From NCBI GenBank assembly GCA_018222805.1, contig JAAEZQ010000013.1:39025-103024 (forward strand): DNA of 64,000 nucleotides, read 5' to 3'. Numbering within the stretch: the first letter of the stretch is position 1; every line of letters begins with the position of its first letter. The notes under the pieces were generated by a model. The model made no database searches, had not been told where the DNA came from, and saw nothing but the letters and a program-made list of their open reading frames with translations. The position numbers and the translations under genes are program-made. Shown here in pieces: positions 44,816 to 53,683 of the stretch. Origin of the DNA: Vibrionaceae bacterium (GTDB lineage: Bacteria > Pseudomonadota > Gammaproteobacteria > Enterobacterales > Vibrionaceae).

Positions 44816-45474
44816 CAAGACGAACAGTAATATCTGCGATCGAAGAGCATAAGGCTTTTGCCATTATCAGAGGTATCTCTGCTGACAAAATCCGGCCAAC
44901 GTTAAATGCGTTATATGAAGGTGGTATTCGCTTGGTCGAAGTGACATTCGACCGTAAAGGTGACGCACAAAACACGATTGATGCATTACGTATCTTAGCT
45001 TCGGAGTATGACAAAAAACTCATTTTTGGTGCTGGCACCGTCACAACAGTTGAACAGGTTAAACAAGTCAAAGAACTTGGCGGTCAATTCATTGTGTCTC
45101 CGGACTTTAATCCTGAAGTGATTAAGGCAACACGCGACAACGGACTGGTATCACTACCTGGCGTAATGACCCCTACCGAAGCGCTTCAAGCTCATGATGC
45201 TGGCGCAGACTTTATCAAATTGTTCCCAGGGGGACTGCTTGGTCCAGCCTATCTACAAGCAATCTGTGCTCCACTTTCAGACTTAAAATTTGTCGCAGTG
45301 GGTGGAGTCGATTCCAACAATATTAGCGACTTTGCAAAAGCCGGCGCTATAGGGTTCGGAATTGGTTCAAATTTAGTGAACAACAAGTTGGTTGAAAATG
45401 ACCAATTTGACGAAATCCAGCAAAACGCTCTCAAGTACAAACAAGCCATTGAACAACTTAAAGTTAGGAATTAA
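44812..45474 (+). CDS. KDPG/KDPGal-type class I aldolase
   Basis: The 220-residue TIM barrel has the Eda/DgoA features: GIRLVEVTFDRKGDA, GAGTVTTVEQVKQ, DFIKLFPGGLLGPAYLQAIC with Schiff-base lysine, and FVAVGGVDSNNISDFAKAGA. It splits 2-keto-3-deoxy-6-phospho-hexonates to pyruvate and glyceraldehyde 3-phosphate. The adjacent kinase DgoK favours a 2-keto-3-deoxygalactonate-type route over gluconate. It overlaps the dehydrogenase gene by four bases and is followed after two bases by the RraA-like gene. Confidence 0.9.
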   Translation: MTRRTVISAIEEHKAFAIIRGISADKIRPTLNALYEGGIRLVEVTFDRKGDAQNTIDALRILASEYDKKLIFGAGTVTTVEQVKQVKELGGQFIVSPDFNPEVIKATRDNGLVSLPGVMTPTEALQAHDAGADFIKLFPGGLLGPAYLQAICAPLSDLKFVAVGGVDSNNISDFAKAGAIGFGIGSNLVNNKLVENDQFDEIQQNALKYKQAIEQLKVRN

Positions 45475-45476
45475 TT

Positions 45477-46166
45477 ATGAACTACGAGAAAAAAATCATT
45501 AACCCTCGCCGCCAAGATCTAGATGAAGACTTGATCAAACAGTGTGTAGAGATGAAAGACACACTAAGCGTAAGTGCAGTATTTAGTGATGCCTTTAAAC
45601 GTGATGGCGTAATGGATCATGAAATTAAGTTTCGTTCTGTAAACAAGCCATTTATTGGAACCGCGTTAACCGTCAAACTAAAGCCAGGCGATATCGTTGA
45701 TTGTCTCCCGATCTTTGACATCGCCCAACCTGGTGATGTGGTGGTTATCGACGCAAACGGAACACCGAATACCTCAATTTGGGGCGGTTTGATGTCCGGG
45801 TTGGCTCGCGCGGCTGGTGTTGCTGGTGCTGTTGTCGATGGTTCGGTACGTGACACAGATGAATCTAAAGTGCTCGACTTCCCTGTAGCTTCTCGTTCAG
45901 TTTCACCACGAGCTGCTCACTCTGCAGAAACGGGGCGCACTGAGCCGATTGAAATCAACGTTCCAATCGTATGCGGTGGTCAAATTGTTAACCCTGGAGA
46001 TTTGGTCGTTGCTGACGAGCTAGGTGTGACAGTTGTGGCCTATGAATACTTGGCTGAGGTGTACCCTGCTGCAAAACAGCTAGCGGAAAACGAAAAAGCG
46101 ACTCGTGAAGAAATTCTAAAAGGTGCAACTGTAGAACAGCTACTGGCTAAATTCGGTCGTATTTAA
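45477..46166 (+). CDS. RraA/HMG-CHA aldolase family protein
   Basis: The 229-residue protein has the RraA-like swivelling barrel: TALTVKLKPGDIVDCLPIFD, GDVVVIDANGTPNTSIWGGL and AAGVAGAVVDGSVRDTDE. The R-D pair in GSVRDTDE is the metal-site signature of 4-hydroxy-4-methyl-2-oxoglutarate/4-carboxy-4-hydroxy-2-oxoadipate aldolases and related oxaloacetate decarboxylases, and is absent from true RraA. So it may be a divalent-metal aldolase or decarboxylase for the same substrate class. It directly follows the KDPG-type aldolase. Which of the two aldolases cleaves the main intermediate is unclear. Confidence 0.82.
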   Translation: MNYEKKIINPRRQDLDEDLIKQCVEMKDTLSVSAVFSDAFKRDGVMDHEIKFRSVNKPFIGTALTVKLKPGDIVDCLPIFDIAQPGDVVVIDANGTPNTSIWGGLMSGLARAAGVAGAVVDGSVRDTDESKVLDFPVASRSVSPRAAHSAETGRTEPIEINVPIVCGGQIVNPGDLVVADELGVTVVAYEYLAEVYPAAKQLAENEKATREEILKGATVEQLLAKFGRI

Positions 46167-46175
46167 TTTTGCTTT

Positions 46176-46202
46176 AGGCCTACGAGAGTGTAGGCCTTTT
46201 TA
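46176..46202 (+). terminator. intrinsic terminator inside the catabolic gene row
   Basis: AGGCCTAC (46176-46183) and GTAGGCCT (46190-46197) followed by a run of T. It lies between the RraA-like gene and dgoK, 9 bases after the stop, and could set lower expression of the downstream pair. Confidence 0.85.
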
Positions 46203-46214
46203 CGGGGGAATAAG

Positions 46215-47198
46215 ATGATAATTACGATAGATACCGGAACAACAAATACTCGTGTAAGCCTATTTGATGACACAAAACGAGTCGCCATTATCAAATCAGA
46301 CGTCGGGGTTAAAAATACGAGTGTCGATGGGCACAATCGACGCCTAGTTGAAACAATCAGTCATTCAATTGCACAACTTCAACAAGATCATCAACTTGAT
46401 GATCAAGATATCGACGCCATACTTGCAGCTGGAATGATAACCTCTAACTTGGGTTTACATGAGATCCCTCACCTTATCGCTCCAGTTTCGTTAACGGATT
46501 TTGCACACAATATCCGCTCCGTCGTCTTACCTGAAATCTCGCGATTACCTATCCACTTTATTCCAGGAGTGAAAAACCTGGACACCGATAATCTTAAGTC
46601 GGTTGAAGGGCTAGATATCATGCGAGGGGAAGAAGTCGAAGCATTAGCTATCGCTTCACAACTGGGGATTAACCACGATGCAATCATCGCACTGCCAGGT
46701 TCCCATTCTAAATTTGTATCCTTAGACGCAAAACAAACAATATTGGGGTGCTGCACGACATTAGCTGGTGAACTCAACGATATCATCACTAAACACACCA
46801 TTCTAACCAGTTCACTGCAAGGTCGTTATTCAGACACTCTTTGTTCTCAGTCACTGCTAGAAGGCTATGAAGCGTCAGACAAATATGGCATTGGTCATGC
46901 TCTATTCTCAATACGATTGAACGAACAATTTGGAGGCAAGTCCCATGAGCAACTGGCGAGCTTCTTAGTCGGCGTAATTTTACATTCCGATATTAAAGCG
47001 CTTGTTTCTGCCCCTCAATTAAACTTCACGTCTGAAACTCAGCTGTATATCGGAGGAAATGGTATTTTATGCGATGCCACGGCGATACTCCTTTCAGCTA
47101 AGTTCCCACAAAATAGCGTGTTGAGATGTAATAACTTGAGTGATTTATCGGCTCAAGGTGCAATATACATTGCGAAAAAAGCAGCTTTGCTTCCATAA
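46215..47198 (+). CDS. dgoK: 2-keto-3-deoxygalactonate kinase
   Basis: The 327-residue protein has the DgoK layout: MIITIDTGTTNTRVSLFDD (phosphate-1 loop), DAILAAGMITSNLGLHEIPH, MRGEEVEALAIASQLG and LPGSHSKFVSLD. These match 2-keto-3-deoxygalactonokinase, which phosphorylates its substrate for KDPGal aldolase. GGGGGAAT precedes ATG 46215. It lies behind a terminator, so it is partly uncoupled from the upstream three genes. The kinase together with the aldolase strongly supports a 2-keto-3-deoxy-sugar-acid intermediate. Confidence 0.9.
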   Translation: MIITIDTGTTNTRVSLFDDTKRVAIIKSDVGVKNTSVDGHNRRLVETISHSIAQLQQDHQLDDQDIDAILAAGMITSNLGLHEIPHLIAPVSLTDFAHNIRSVVLPEISRLPIHFIPGVKNLDTDNLKSVEGLDIMRGEEVEALAIASQLGINHDAIIALPGSHSKFVSLDAKQTILGCCTTLAGELNDIITKHTILTSSLQGRYSDTLCSQSLLEGYEASDKYGIGHALFSIRLNEQFGGKSHEQLASFLVGVILHSDIKALVSAPQLNFTSETQLYIGGNGILCDATAILLSAKFPQNSVLRCNNLSDLSAQGAIYIAKKAALLP

Positions 47199-47254
47199 AT
47201 TTCATGCGCCTCCTCTGGCTAGAGTGGACCGACATACTTCTAAGGAATAGGACG

Positions 47255-48241
47255 ATGCGAGCACTGACATACAACGTAAACCAAGATCAATTCGAATTAA
47301 CTGATCTGCCGATACCTGATCCAAAAGCCAGCGAGGTACTTGTCAAAGTTCAAGCGTGTGCTCTGAATCCTATCGACAGCAAGATTGTCAATTGGCATGC
47401 ACTAGTCCCCGATATGGGTACAGACTTCGTTGTCGGTCTTGACGTGGTAGGCCAGATTACCAAGCTCGGCAGTGGTGTTTCGCAATACAAAGTCGGTGAT
47501 CAGGTACTATTTCATGGTGATATGTTAAGCAAACAGGGTGGATTAGCTGAGTACACAATTCAACCTGCCAACGCAATGCTCCACTTGCCGTCAAACATAT
47601 CGGTTTCAGTTGCTGCCTCTTCTCCATGTACCGGCTGGACCGCTTGGCGTGCGTTAGTTGACCGCCTAAAGATACAAAATAAAGAGTCTATTTTTATATC
47701 TGGCGCGTCAGGGGGAGTCGGAAGTTTTGCGGTCCAAATTGCCAAGCACTTCGGCGTTAAAAACATTATTGCCTCCTGCTCGGCTACGAACATAGATTAC
47801 GTAAAAAGTTTAGGAGCGAGCTCTGTGATTGACTATAACACGCAGGATGTGGTCGGTCAGGTTGGCGCGCTCACCAACCATCTAGGTGTCGATGTTGCTT
47901 TAGACTGTGTCGGTAAAGAGTCAGAAATTCAATGCGCTAACATGCTCAAATACGAAGGTGCGCTTGTTTCATTAGTCGAAGTCGCCAACTTACGTAACTA
48001 CAACGACGCTAAGGCAAGAGGGTTAACCGTACATCAGCTAAGCTTAGGTGCCGGGTATCGCAATGGTAGTAAAGGTCTCGATACTATTTTCGAAACAGGA
48101 CGAGCAGTAACAAACTTGCTTGTTCAAGGAAAGTTGAAAGCTCCGCCCCTGAACGAAATTCCCCTTGAACAAGCTGCGGATGTCCTGTTGCGAATGAGAA
48201 AACATGGTTCCAACATGAAAACCGTTGTAATTTTTACATGA
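47255..48241 (+). CDS. quinone-oxidoreductase-like MDR protein
   Basis: The 328-residue protein is a medium-chain dehydrogenase/reductase without the zinc cysteines of alcohol dehydrogenases. It has LTYNVNQDQFELTDLPIPDP at the N-terminus, the dinucleotide site IFISGASGGVGSFAVQIAK and GASSVIDYNTQDVV. Such proteins reduce quinones or alkenals with NADPH. I start at ATG 47255 with AAGGA upstream; an extension to 47204 is not conserved. It follows dgoK by 56 bases in the same direction. It may remove reactive aldehydes or act on a pathway intermediate; this is inference. Confidence 0.85.
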   Translation: MRALTYNVNQDQFELTDLPIPDPKASEVLVKVQACALNPIDSKIVNWHALVPDMGTDFVVGLDVVGQITKLGSGVSQYKVGDQVLFHGDMLSKQGGLAEYTIQPANAMLHLPSNISVSVAASSPCTGWTAWRALVDRLKIQNKESIFISGASGGVGSFAVQIAKHFGVKNIIASCSATNIDYVKSLGASSVIDYNTQDVVGQVGALTNHLGVDVALDCVGKESEIQCANMLKYEGALVSLVEVANLRNYNDAKARGLTVHQLSLGAGYRNGSKGLDTIFETGRAVTNLLVQGKLKAPPLNEIPLEQAADVLLRMRKHGSNMKTVVIFT

Positions 48242-48883
48242 CTCGTAATAGACATTCCAAACATTCTTGCGAGTTACTTTGAGTAAGTTAGAACAACCAC
48301 AGGTTAAAGAGCCATTAAAAGGTCAAAAGTGGATTGAACACTTCAATCCACTCATTAATGCTTTTAATCATCTGAAAATTCTCAACCTCAGTCAGTCAAA
48401 GATCAGATCATGGAGCAAAAATTTTGTTCTCAAAAAGTCCCTCATATCATGTGAGAGACTCCTATATAAAAGACAAGCCAAAAAGCTGGCGTTCTTTATC
48501 AAAGTCTTCAGAGTTATTTATGTACGGCTTTTTGTGAGCTTCTTTAACCTGCCTGTCCATTGGCGTCATACCCTTCGTCAAACATAGCAATTGCTCGTTA
48601 CTTGCTTTTCTCCAGATAACTCTCAAGCGTTTGTACAGATGGTTTTCAGCAGAAAAAGGCCTACACTTGTTCAGAGGAACTTTGAGTTATAACCTTTCCA
48701 CGAAATTATGACTTGTCTATAAGACTGGAATAACCGCCTCTGGAGAACAAGTTACTACATTTTAAAGAATCTGTGCATGGGCTCGGCGCGACAAACGCAT
48801 TAGACCTGTCCTAATGCCGTACCCTGTGTTGTTTATGAGCCTGATTCCAATATCAAGACGCCCTAGCGTCGAGGAGAGTTATC
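48242..48883. other. intergenic region with one hairpin
   Basis: About 640 bases. A 106-codon frame (48267-48587) lacks a ribosome site and looks basic and low in structure, so I do not accept it. AGTGGATTGAA (48328-48338) and TTCAATCCACT (48342-48352) form an 11-pair, 3-base-loop hairpin; the T-run is on the minus strand. Confidence 0.4.
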
Positions 48884-49678
48884 ATGTCGGGTGACAAAAA
48901 ATCCAATTCAAAATGGCTAATTAGTTTATCGACCATAGCCGCTTCCATACTTCTTGCCGGATGTGCGACGAATAAGGAAGCGATAAAGTCAGGCACGTAT
49001 GAAGGGCCAAAAACCCCTATCGGCCAGGGAGAAGCGCACTCGTTTGTAACGATTGGAAGCAATGGCACACCGACTAAGATCGGTATCAAACTGTCCGAAT
49101 CAGCGTTGTCCGGACTGCCGATGTCGGCAACAGAGCACGAATATGAATACAATCTAGAATTGCCTCCTGAATTTTCCTCCACTGGGTACCGTCATATCGT
49201 AATTGGCTGGAACCCACATGGGCATATTCCGGTTGGTGTCTATGACACACCACACTTCGATTTCCACTTCTATGTAATAGATTCGAGCGATCGAAAAAAA
49301 ATAACAGCTGTTGGCGACGACCTTGCCCGCGCACATAAAGCACCACCCGAACAGTACATGCCAATCGGTTACATTCTCCCGCCCGGAACCGAGGTTCCCA
49401 ACATGGGAGCCCATGCTATTAACCCACAGGGCGACGAGTTCACTAAACAGTCCTTCACCAAAACCTTCATTTACGGGTTTTATGACGGTCAAATGATTTT
49501 CGTTGAGCCAATGATCACCAAAGCCTATCTCGAAACAAAGCCGGAGATGCACTCAACTATTGCCGTACCGAACAAATATTTTTCGCCAGGCTATTACCCT
49601 ACAAGTTATGGAGTCGTGTATAACAAGGAAAACCGAGAATATGAGATCAGCCTGGAAAATTTGGTGCTATCTGAGTGA
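48884..49678 (+). CDS. lipoprotein with a His-rich DUF5602-like domain
   Basis: The 264 residues begin with a lipobox ILLAGC (Cys near 27). The exported domain contains HIVIGWNPHGHIPVGVYDTP and HFDFHFYVI, a dense set of histidines that could bind a metal, followed by GYILPPGTEVPNMGAHAI. I believe this is the DUF5602 family (no known function), but this is from recall. GGAGAG precedes ATG 48884. It is monocistronic and may belong to the region around the decayed TSUP and IS genes. Confidence 0.65.
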   Translation: MSGDKKSNSKWLISLSTIAASILLAGCATNKEAIKSGTYEGPKTPIGQGEAHSFVTIGSNGTPTKIGIKLSESALSGLPMSATEHEYEYNLELPPEFSSTGYRHIVIGWNPHGHIPVGVYDTPHFDFHFYVIDSSDRKKITAVGDDLARAHKAPPEQYMPIGYILPPGTEVPNMGAHAINPQGDEFTKQSFTKTFIYGFYDGQMIFVEPMITKAYLETKPEMHSTIAVPNKYFSPGYYPTSYGVVYNKENREYEISLENLVLSE

Positions 49679-49902
49679 CCAAAACGCCTGAACTAACAGA
49701 TTGAAACTCTTAATAGCTGTACATCACCAACCCAAAAGCCTGCCTCTTGAACACAAACCTTGCTCAAAAGGCAGAGCAAATTCTTAGCCTTAGAATGGCG
49801 TAGAATTGAGCTAACCCTGACCGCTAGCTCGAAGCTGAACATTGGTGAGTTAACCTCATAAAGATGGACTCTCTCTTCGGATATCTTCTAGTATTCCCAA
49901 CA

Positions 49903-49937
49903 AGCAAAACACCACCATTTAGGTAGGTGGTTTTGCT
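49903..49937. terminator. hairpin after the DUF5602-like gene region
   Basis: AGCAAAACACCACC and GGTGGTTTTGCT form a stem with a 2-base bulge at 49903-49937. It also lies next to the 3' end of the leftward TSUP pseudogene and may have been its terminator. Confidence 0.6.
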
Positions 49938-49943
49938 GAAAAG

Positions 49944-50332
49944 TCATGCAATAAAGAACTTATATCCAAGCGAGAACATCAGTAGGCTCCAAGATAAGGA
50001 AATCGTTCTTTGGATCAATTTTGGACCATATTTTATCGCTGAATGACTACAAATATGATTACCAAATAGATCCATAGCCACTAAAGGAATTGCCAGAACA
50101 TACAATACATTACTGGCGATAAGTGCTCCAACATTCGACGAAAAGTTAAACAACTTTGAGGTCGCAGATGCTTCAACTAGATCAAATTTAAGCAAAAAGT
50201 GAAAAACTTCCCGTACCTGCCCCAAGGCAAGTTGAGGAGGCAATCCAGCGAGTATAAATGAAGGGACAAGAATAAGTCCTCTCCTCCCGCCACGCTATCG
50301 ACAAAGCCCCAGAGCATGCCGAGGTGAGACAT
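49944..50332 (-). pseudogene. decayed TSUP (TauE/SafE, YfcA-type) exporter gene
   Basis: On the minus strand MSHLGMLWGFVDSVAGG at 50332 matches the start region of YfcA-type TSUP proteins. Within a GGA repeat at about 50275-50285 one base is missing, shifting the frame. The next frame continues LILVPSFILAGLPPQLALGQ, then jumps to VREVFHFLLKFDLVEASATS and FNFSSNVGALI, the C-terminal repeat of the same family. About 100 residues are missing between. So there is a frameshift plus an internal deletion. The end of the gene (TAA-side) is intact. It abuts a decayed IS5-family element at 50341. Confidence 0.75.
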
Positions 50333-50352
50333 GGTGGGAGCTACTACTAATT

Positions 50353-50826
50353 ATGAAAAGTACAGGGCGCATCTATAATAAACGTGAACAGAGGATGACC
50401 TTTGAAGGGATACTTTATCGCATGAGAATAGGTATTCCTTGGCGAGATTTACCGTCCGAGTTTGGTGAATGGAGTACGGTCTATATGCGGTTCAATCTTT
50501 GGTCAAAGAAAGGAATTTTAAATAATCTTTTCAGTCAGTTATCGAAGGTGGCTGACTTTGAATGGGTCTTCCTTGATGGCTTAATTGTTCGAGCGCACCA
50601 ACATAGTACGGGAGCTGCAACCAATTCTTATGAACAAATAGGAAAGAGCCGAGGCGGAAATACAACTAAGATTCATCTGGCTGTAGATAGCGGTGGTTTA
50701 CCAACCTGTATTGATTGATAAGAAGGTCAACGACATGACATTGTTCATGCAGAAAGACTTGCCGAACAACTAGACGAAATAAACACCATAGTCTGCGATA
50801 AAGCTCAACACCCTAGTAACATGTAA
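50353..50826 (+). mobile_element. remnant of an IS5-family (IS427 group-like) transposase gene
   Basis: The frame from 50353 reads MKSTGRIYNKREQRMTFEGI, then RMRIGIPWRDLPSEFGEWST and VFLDGLIVRAHQHSTGAA with the first catalytic Asp, and IHLAVDSGGLP. At 50716-50721 two adjacent stops (TGA TAA) interrupt it. The same frame then continues EGQRHDIVHAERLAEQLDEI and VCDKA, and ends at TAA 50826 before the final Glu. The first about 20 residues and the C-terminal third are missing, so it cannot transpose. No inverted repeat ends could be found. Confidence 0.85.
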
Positions 50827-50995
50827 ATTACTTTTACTAATCATAAATCCATTTGAAAAATAGATTTTTGATGGTTAAAAATGAGGTGTTTGAGGCATAG
50901 AATTTTATTGGCGATCAATGTCAAACTCCATTCCAACACCATCCGGAGTAGCTTTATCCCACTAATGCCCAACGACGAACATTAGCGGGATTCAT

Positions 50996-51382
50996 TTATA
51001 GTGTTTTCAAAACTTCCATCGCAAGCAGTTCATCATCTTGCTCGGCAAGACCACTGATGCCAATCGCGCCAATAACCTTGCCCTCTTGCTCTATTGGTAA
51101 ACCACCCATAAAGCCTGTGATTTTAGAATCCGTCCAGTAGCTTAACTGCTTGCCTGTTTCGCGAGCCCAAGCACCGAGATTGCCACTTGGCTGACGGTCT
51201 CTAGCCGAGGTATAGGCTTTGTTCTGAGCCAATAAACCAGCTTGAACGCTCACATCATCCATTCTCGCGAAACCTAGTAATTCACCGTGCGTATCCACTA
51301 CGGCGACAGCAATGTTTTGCTCGCGCTGCGTGGCTATTTCCAACGCGACTTGAATTAAAGCCTGAACTTGTGTGTATTTCAT
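50996..51382 (-). CDS. GlcG/HbpS heme-binding-like protein (DUF336)
   Basis: The 128-residue single-domain protein has the DUF336 core: IAVAVVDTHGELLGFARMDD, QNKAYTSARDRQPSG and GLPIEQEGKVIGAIGISGL. Members bind heme or corrinoids, or act beside glycolate and diol metabolism. It is cytoplasmic here (no signal peptide). It starts 9 bases after the aldo/keto reductase stop in the same direction, so it is an operon partner. Function with the reductase is not established. Confidence 0.9.
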   Translation of the reverse strand: MKYTQVQALIQVALEIATQREQNIAVAVVDTHGELLGFARMDDVSVQAGLLAQNKAYTSARDRQPSGNLGAWARETGKQLSYWTDSKITGFMGGLPIEQEGKVIGAIGISGLAEQDDELLAMEVLKTL

Positions 51383-51391
51383 TTTTCTCTC

Positions 51392-52360
51392 CTACGGAAT
51401 CTCATGACCAAGGGTTTTCTCCAGCAACACATACCAGTGGTTGCGCGATAACTTTACCTTATCCACTTGGGCACAAGCACGAATGCGCTGTGAGTTTGAA
51501 GTGCCAATAACAGGTTGAATTTGGCTTGGGTGACGAGTCAGGAAAGCTAAAGCAATCGCCTCAGATGACACACCATATTCCGCAGCCAGCGACAATACCA
51601 TCTCAGCCGTTTGTCTGGTGTTGTGATCATCAGAGTCTAAACCGCGCTCAGCGAAACGGCCTTGCGCCATGCTACCCCAAGCTTGAAGTTGGATATCGTG
51701 TTTACGCGCATGCTCTAACGTACCCGAAACATAATCTGATGCCGCAGAAGGAAGACCAATGCCCTGCTTAACGAAATCAGATTTGGCGAGACTCATTTCC
51801 AATTGATTAGCAACGATGGTTTCACCCGTCGCTTGTTGAAGAAGCTCAATTTGCACACCACTCATGTTCGATACGCCAAAGTGGTTTACTTTGCCCGATT
51901 GCTTAAGCGCTTTAAGAGCTATGCCAAGCTCTTCAAACTCGACCAAAGGATCTGGACGATGCAGCATTAATACATCGAGATTCTCAACACCAAGTCGTTC
52001 AAGAATACCATCGACAGAAGCCGTTACCCATTGAGCAGAAAAGTCATACCGCTTAACGCCTTGCTCATCGCCGAGACGAATGCCGCATTTGGATTGCAGA
52101 TAGATTCGATCACGCAGCGTTGGCTCATTCGCCAATATACGACCGAAAACTTGCTCCGCCTTGCCAAATTTATAGATGTCCGCATGGTCAAATAGATTGA
52201 TACCAACATCTAACGCAGTTTCTACAGCGGAATGAGCTTCCCGTTCATCTTGGATGGTTAGTGGATTGCGATTCCACTCCCCCCCTAATCCCATGCAACC
52301 AAAGACTAATCGACTAACGTTAGGTAAGGTTTTTCCAAGCGGTAGGGCTTGATTGTTCAT
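51392..52360 (-). CDS. aldo/keto reductase
   Basis: The 322-residue TIM barrel begins LGKTLPNVSRLVFGCMGLGG and has DVGINLFDHADIYKFGKAE with the catalytic Tyr, QSKCGIRLG with the Lys and LDVLMLHRPDP with the His. PVIGTSNSQRIRA is the cofactor-binding end. It resembles the YdhF group of NADPH-dependent aldo/keto reductases, substrate unknown. I start at ATG 52360; a longer form to 52396 overlaps the promoter of the divergent LysR gene. It precedes the HbpS-like gene. Confidence 0.9.
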   Translation of the reverse strand: MNNQALPLGKTLPNVSRLVFGCMGLGGEWNRNPLTIQDEREAHSAVETALDVGINLFDHADIYKFGKAEQVFGRILANEPTLRDRIYLQSKCGIRLGDEQGVKRYDFSAQWVTASVDGILERLGVENLDVLMLHRPDPLVEFEELGIALKALKQSGKVNHFGVSNMSGVQIELLQQATGETIVANQLEMSLAKSDFVKQGIGLPSAASDYVSGTLEHARKHDIQLQAWGSMAQGRFAERGLDSDDHNTRQTAEMVLSLAAEYGVSSEAIALAFLTRHPSQIQPVIGTSNSQRIRACAQVDKVKLSRNHWYVLLEKTLGHEIP

Positions 52361-52465
52361 AGTTGATCTCACGTGTCCTATTTCAATACAAACCATTTTA
52401 CCGTTCGTAATAATTAGTTTAATACCGTAAAATCGAATTCATTATCCTTAACAACGAACAATCTG

Positions 52466-53341
52466 ATGGCAGATTACAAGAGAATCGAAAAGTTGATACT
52501 GTTTGCCGAAGTCGCTCAAACTCTTAATTTTTCTAAAGCGGCGGAACAACTTGGGATCTCCAAGAGTTACCTCTCAGAGCAAATCAAGCGATTGGAGTCC
52601 GAACTAGCCACCCCATTGATTGTTCGTACCACACGCAGCGTTAGGCTTACGCCGGAAGGCGAATCGATTTTTTCTCAAGCAGAAGATCTCAAGCGTCGTG
52701 TGATGGAAATGGAAAAAAGTCTGAGTCAAAAGTCAGAACAGGTAGATGGTTTGATTCGCCTGACCGCCCCTAAGATGTTTGCCGAAGCGGTTCTGCATGA
52801 TTTGTGCGTACAGTTTCGAGCCTTACACCCAAACGTGAACTTCGAAATCCTATCAAGTTACCAAGCCTTTAACCTATCAGAAACCAGCGTCGATTTTGCG
52901 TTTCGAGCCACAAGAATGCCACCTGAGAACATGATTGCTCATCACCTCTTGGACTACCATCACTGGCTGGTCGCCTCCCCGCAATATTTAACTGAGAATG
53001 GTACGCCTAAAACTGTAGACGATTTGAAGCAACACCAATGCTTGACCACTTTACACCAAAAAGAGTGGCCTTTAAAAACGAGCACGTTTCAAACACAAGG
53101 TTGGCTCTCAAGCAATGAAAACCGCTTGTTGAAAGAGTCTGCGTTAGCTGGAAAGGGAATCACGCGATTGGCAAGCTATTTTGTTCAGCAAGACATCGAA
53201 CAAGGCCACTTGATACAAGTATTGGGTTCAGAGACAGACCACCAGCATAATGCTGTGTACTTGGTCTATCCGCAACTTATCTATCAGTCAGCCAAAACCA
53301 AAGCGTTCATTAAGTTCGTGAAACATTACTTCGATAAGTAA
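52466..53341 (+). CDS. LysR-family transcriptional regulator
   Basis: The 291-residue protein has the LysR winged HTH at about 5-65 (FAEVAQTLNFSKAAEQLGIS, then SYLSEQIKRLESELATPLI) and a two-lobed effector domain. It is in the CrgA-like subgroup by its short effector domain features. It is divergent from the aldo/keto reductase-HbpS operon with 105 bases between starts, so it most likely controls that operon. Effector is unknown. Confidence 0.93.
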   Translation: MADYKRIEKLILFAEVAQTLNFSKAAEQLGISKSYLSEQIKRLESELATPLIVRTTRSVRLTPEGESIFSQAEDLKRRVMEMEKSLSQKSEQVDGLIRLTAPKMFAEAVLHDLCVQFRALHPNVNFEILSSYQAFNLSETSVDFAFRATRMPPENMIAHHLLDYHHWLVASPQYLTENGTPKTVDDLKQHQCLTTLHQKEWPLKTSTFQTQGWLSSNENRLLKESALAGKGITRLASYFVQQDIEQGHLIQVLGSETDHQHNAVYLVYPQLIYQSAKTKAFIKFVKHYFDK

Positions 53342-53683
53342 TCTAGCCATTCATTCACCGAGCATACCGAATGAGTATTTCACCATCCCCTCGCAATACA
53401 CGCTGGAAACGATATGATGGTTCACTATCTCCAAGTAAAACCAGCCTTCGATTGCAACAATTTAGGTTACAAAGGAAGAAACCGTTGGCACCACTATCTA
53501 CGATATTTTCTATTTTTAACTTCGTGGTTACGAAGGTGGGGAGATTTTTTGAGTTTGGTCGAACATAGTATGAGTATCATTGTCTATTCCGCTTTAACTG
53601 TAAACATTACGTCTTTTTTATTTCTCTGTGTCTTTCTACAAAGCATTCGCTTAATCTTAGTGCTTACATGAGCTAGTTGACGC
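53342..53683. other. intergenic region with no supported gene
   Basis: About 340 bases between convergent lysR and SDR genes. Two overlapping frames (65 and 85 codons) have Arg- or Trp-rich, non-conserved translations and no good start. I see no hairpin of note. Confidence 0.4.

Noticed and set aside
48267..48587. 106-codon rightward frame after the quinone-oxidoreductase-like gene
   Set aside because: No Shine-Dalgarno, Lys/Arg-rich non-domain sequence, contains a hairpin; not accepted as a gene.
53371..53671. Two overlapping frames of 65 and 85 codons
   Set aside because: Neither has a good start or protein-like conservation; they compete with each other.
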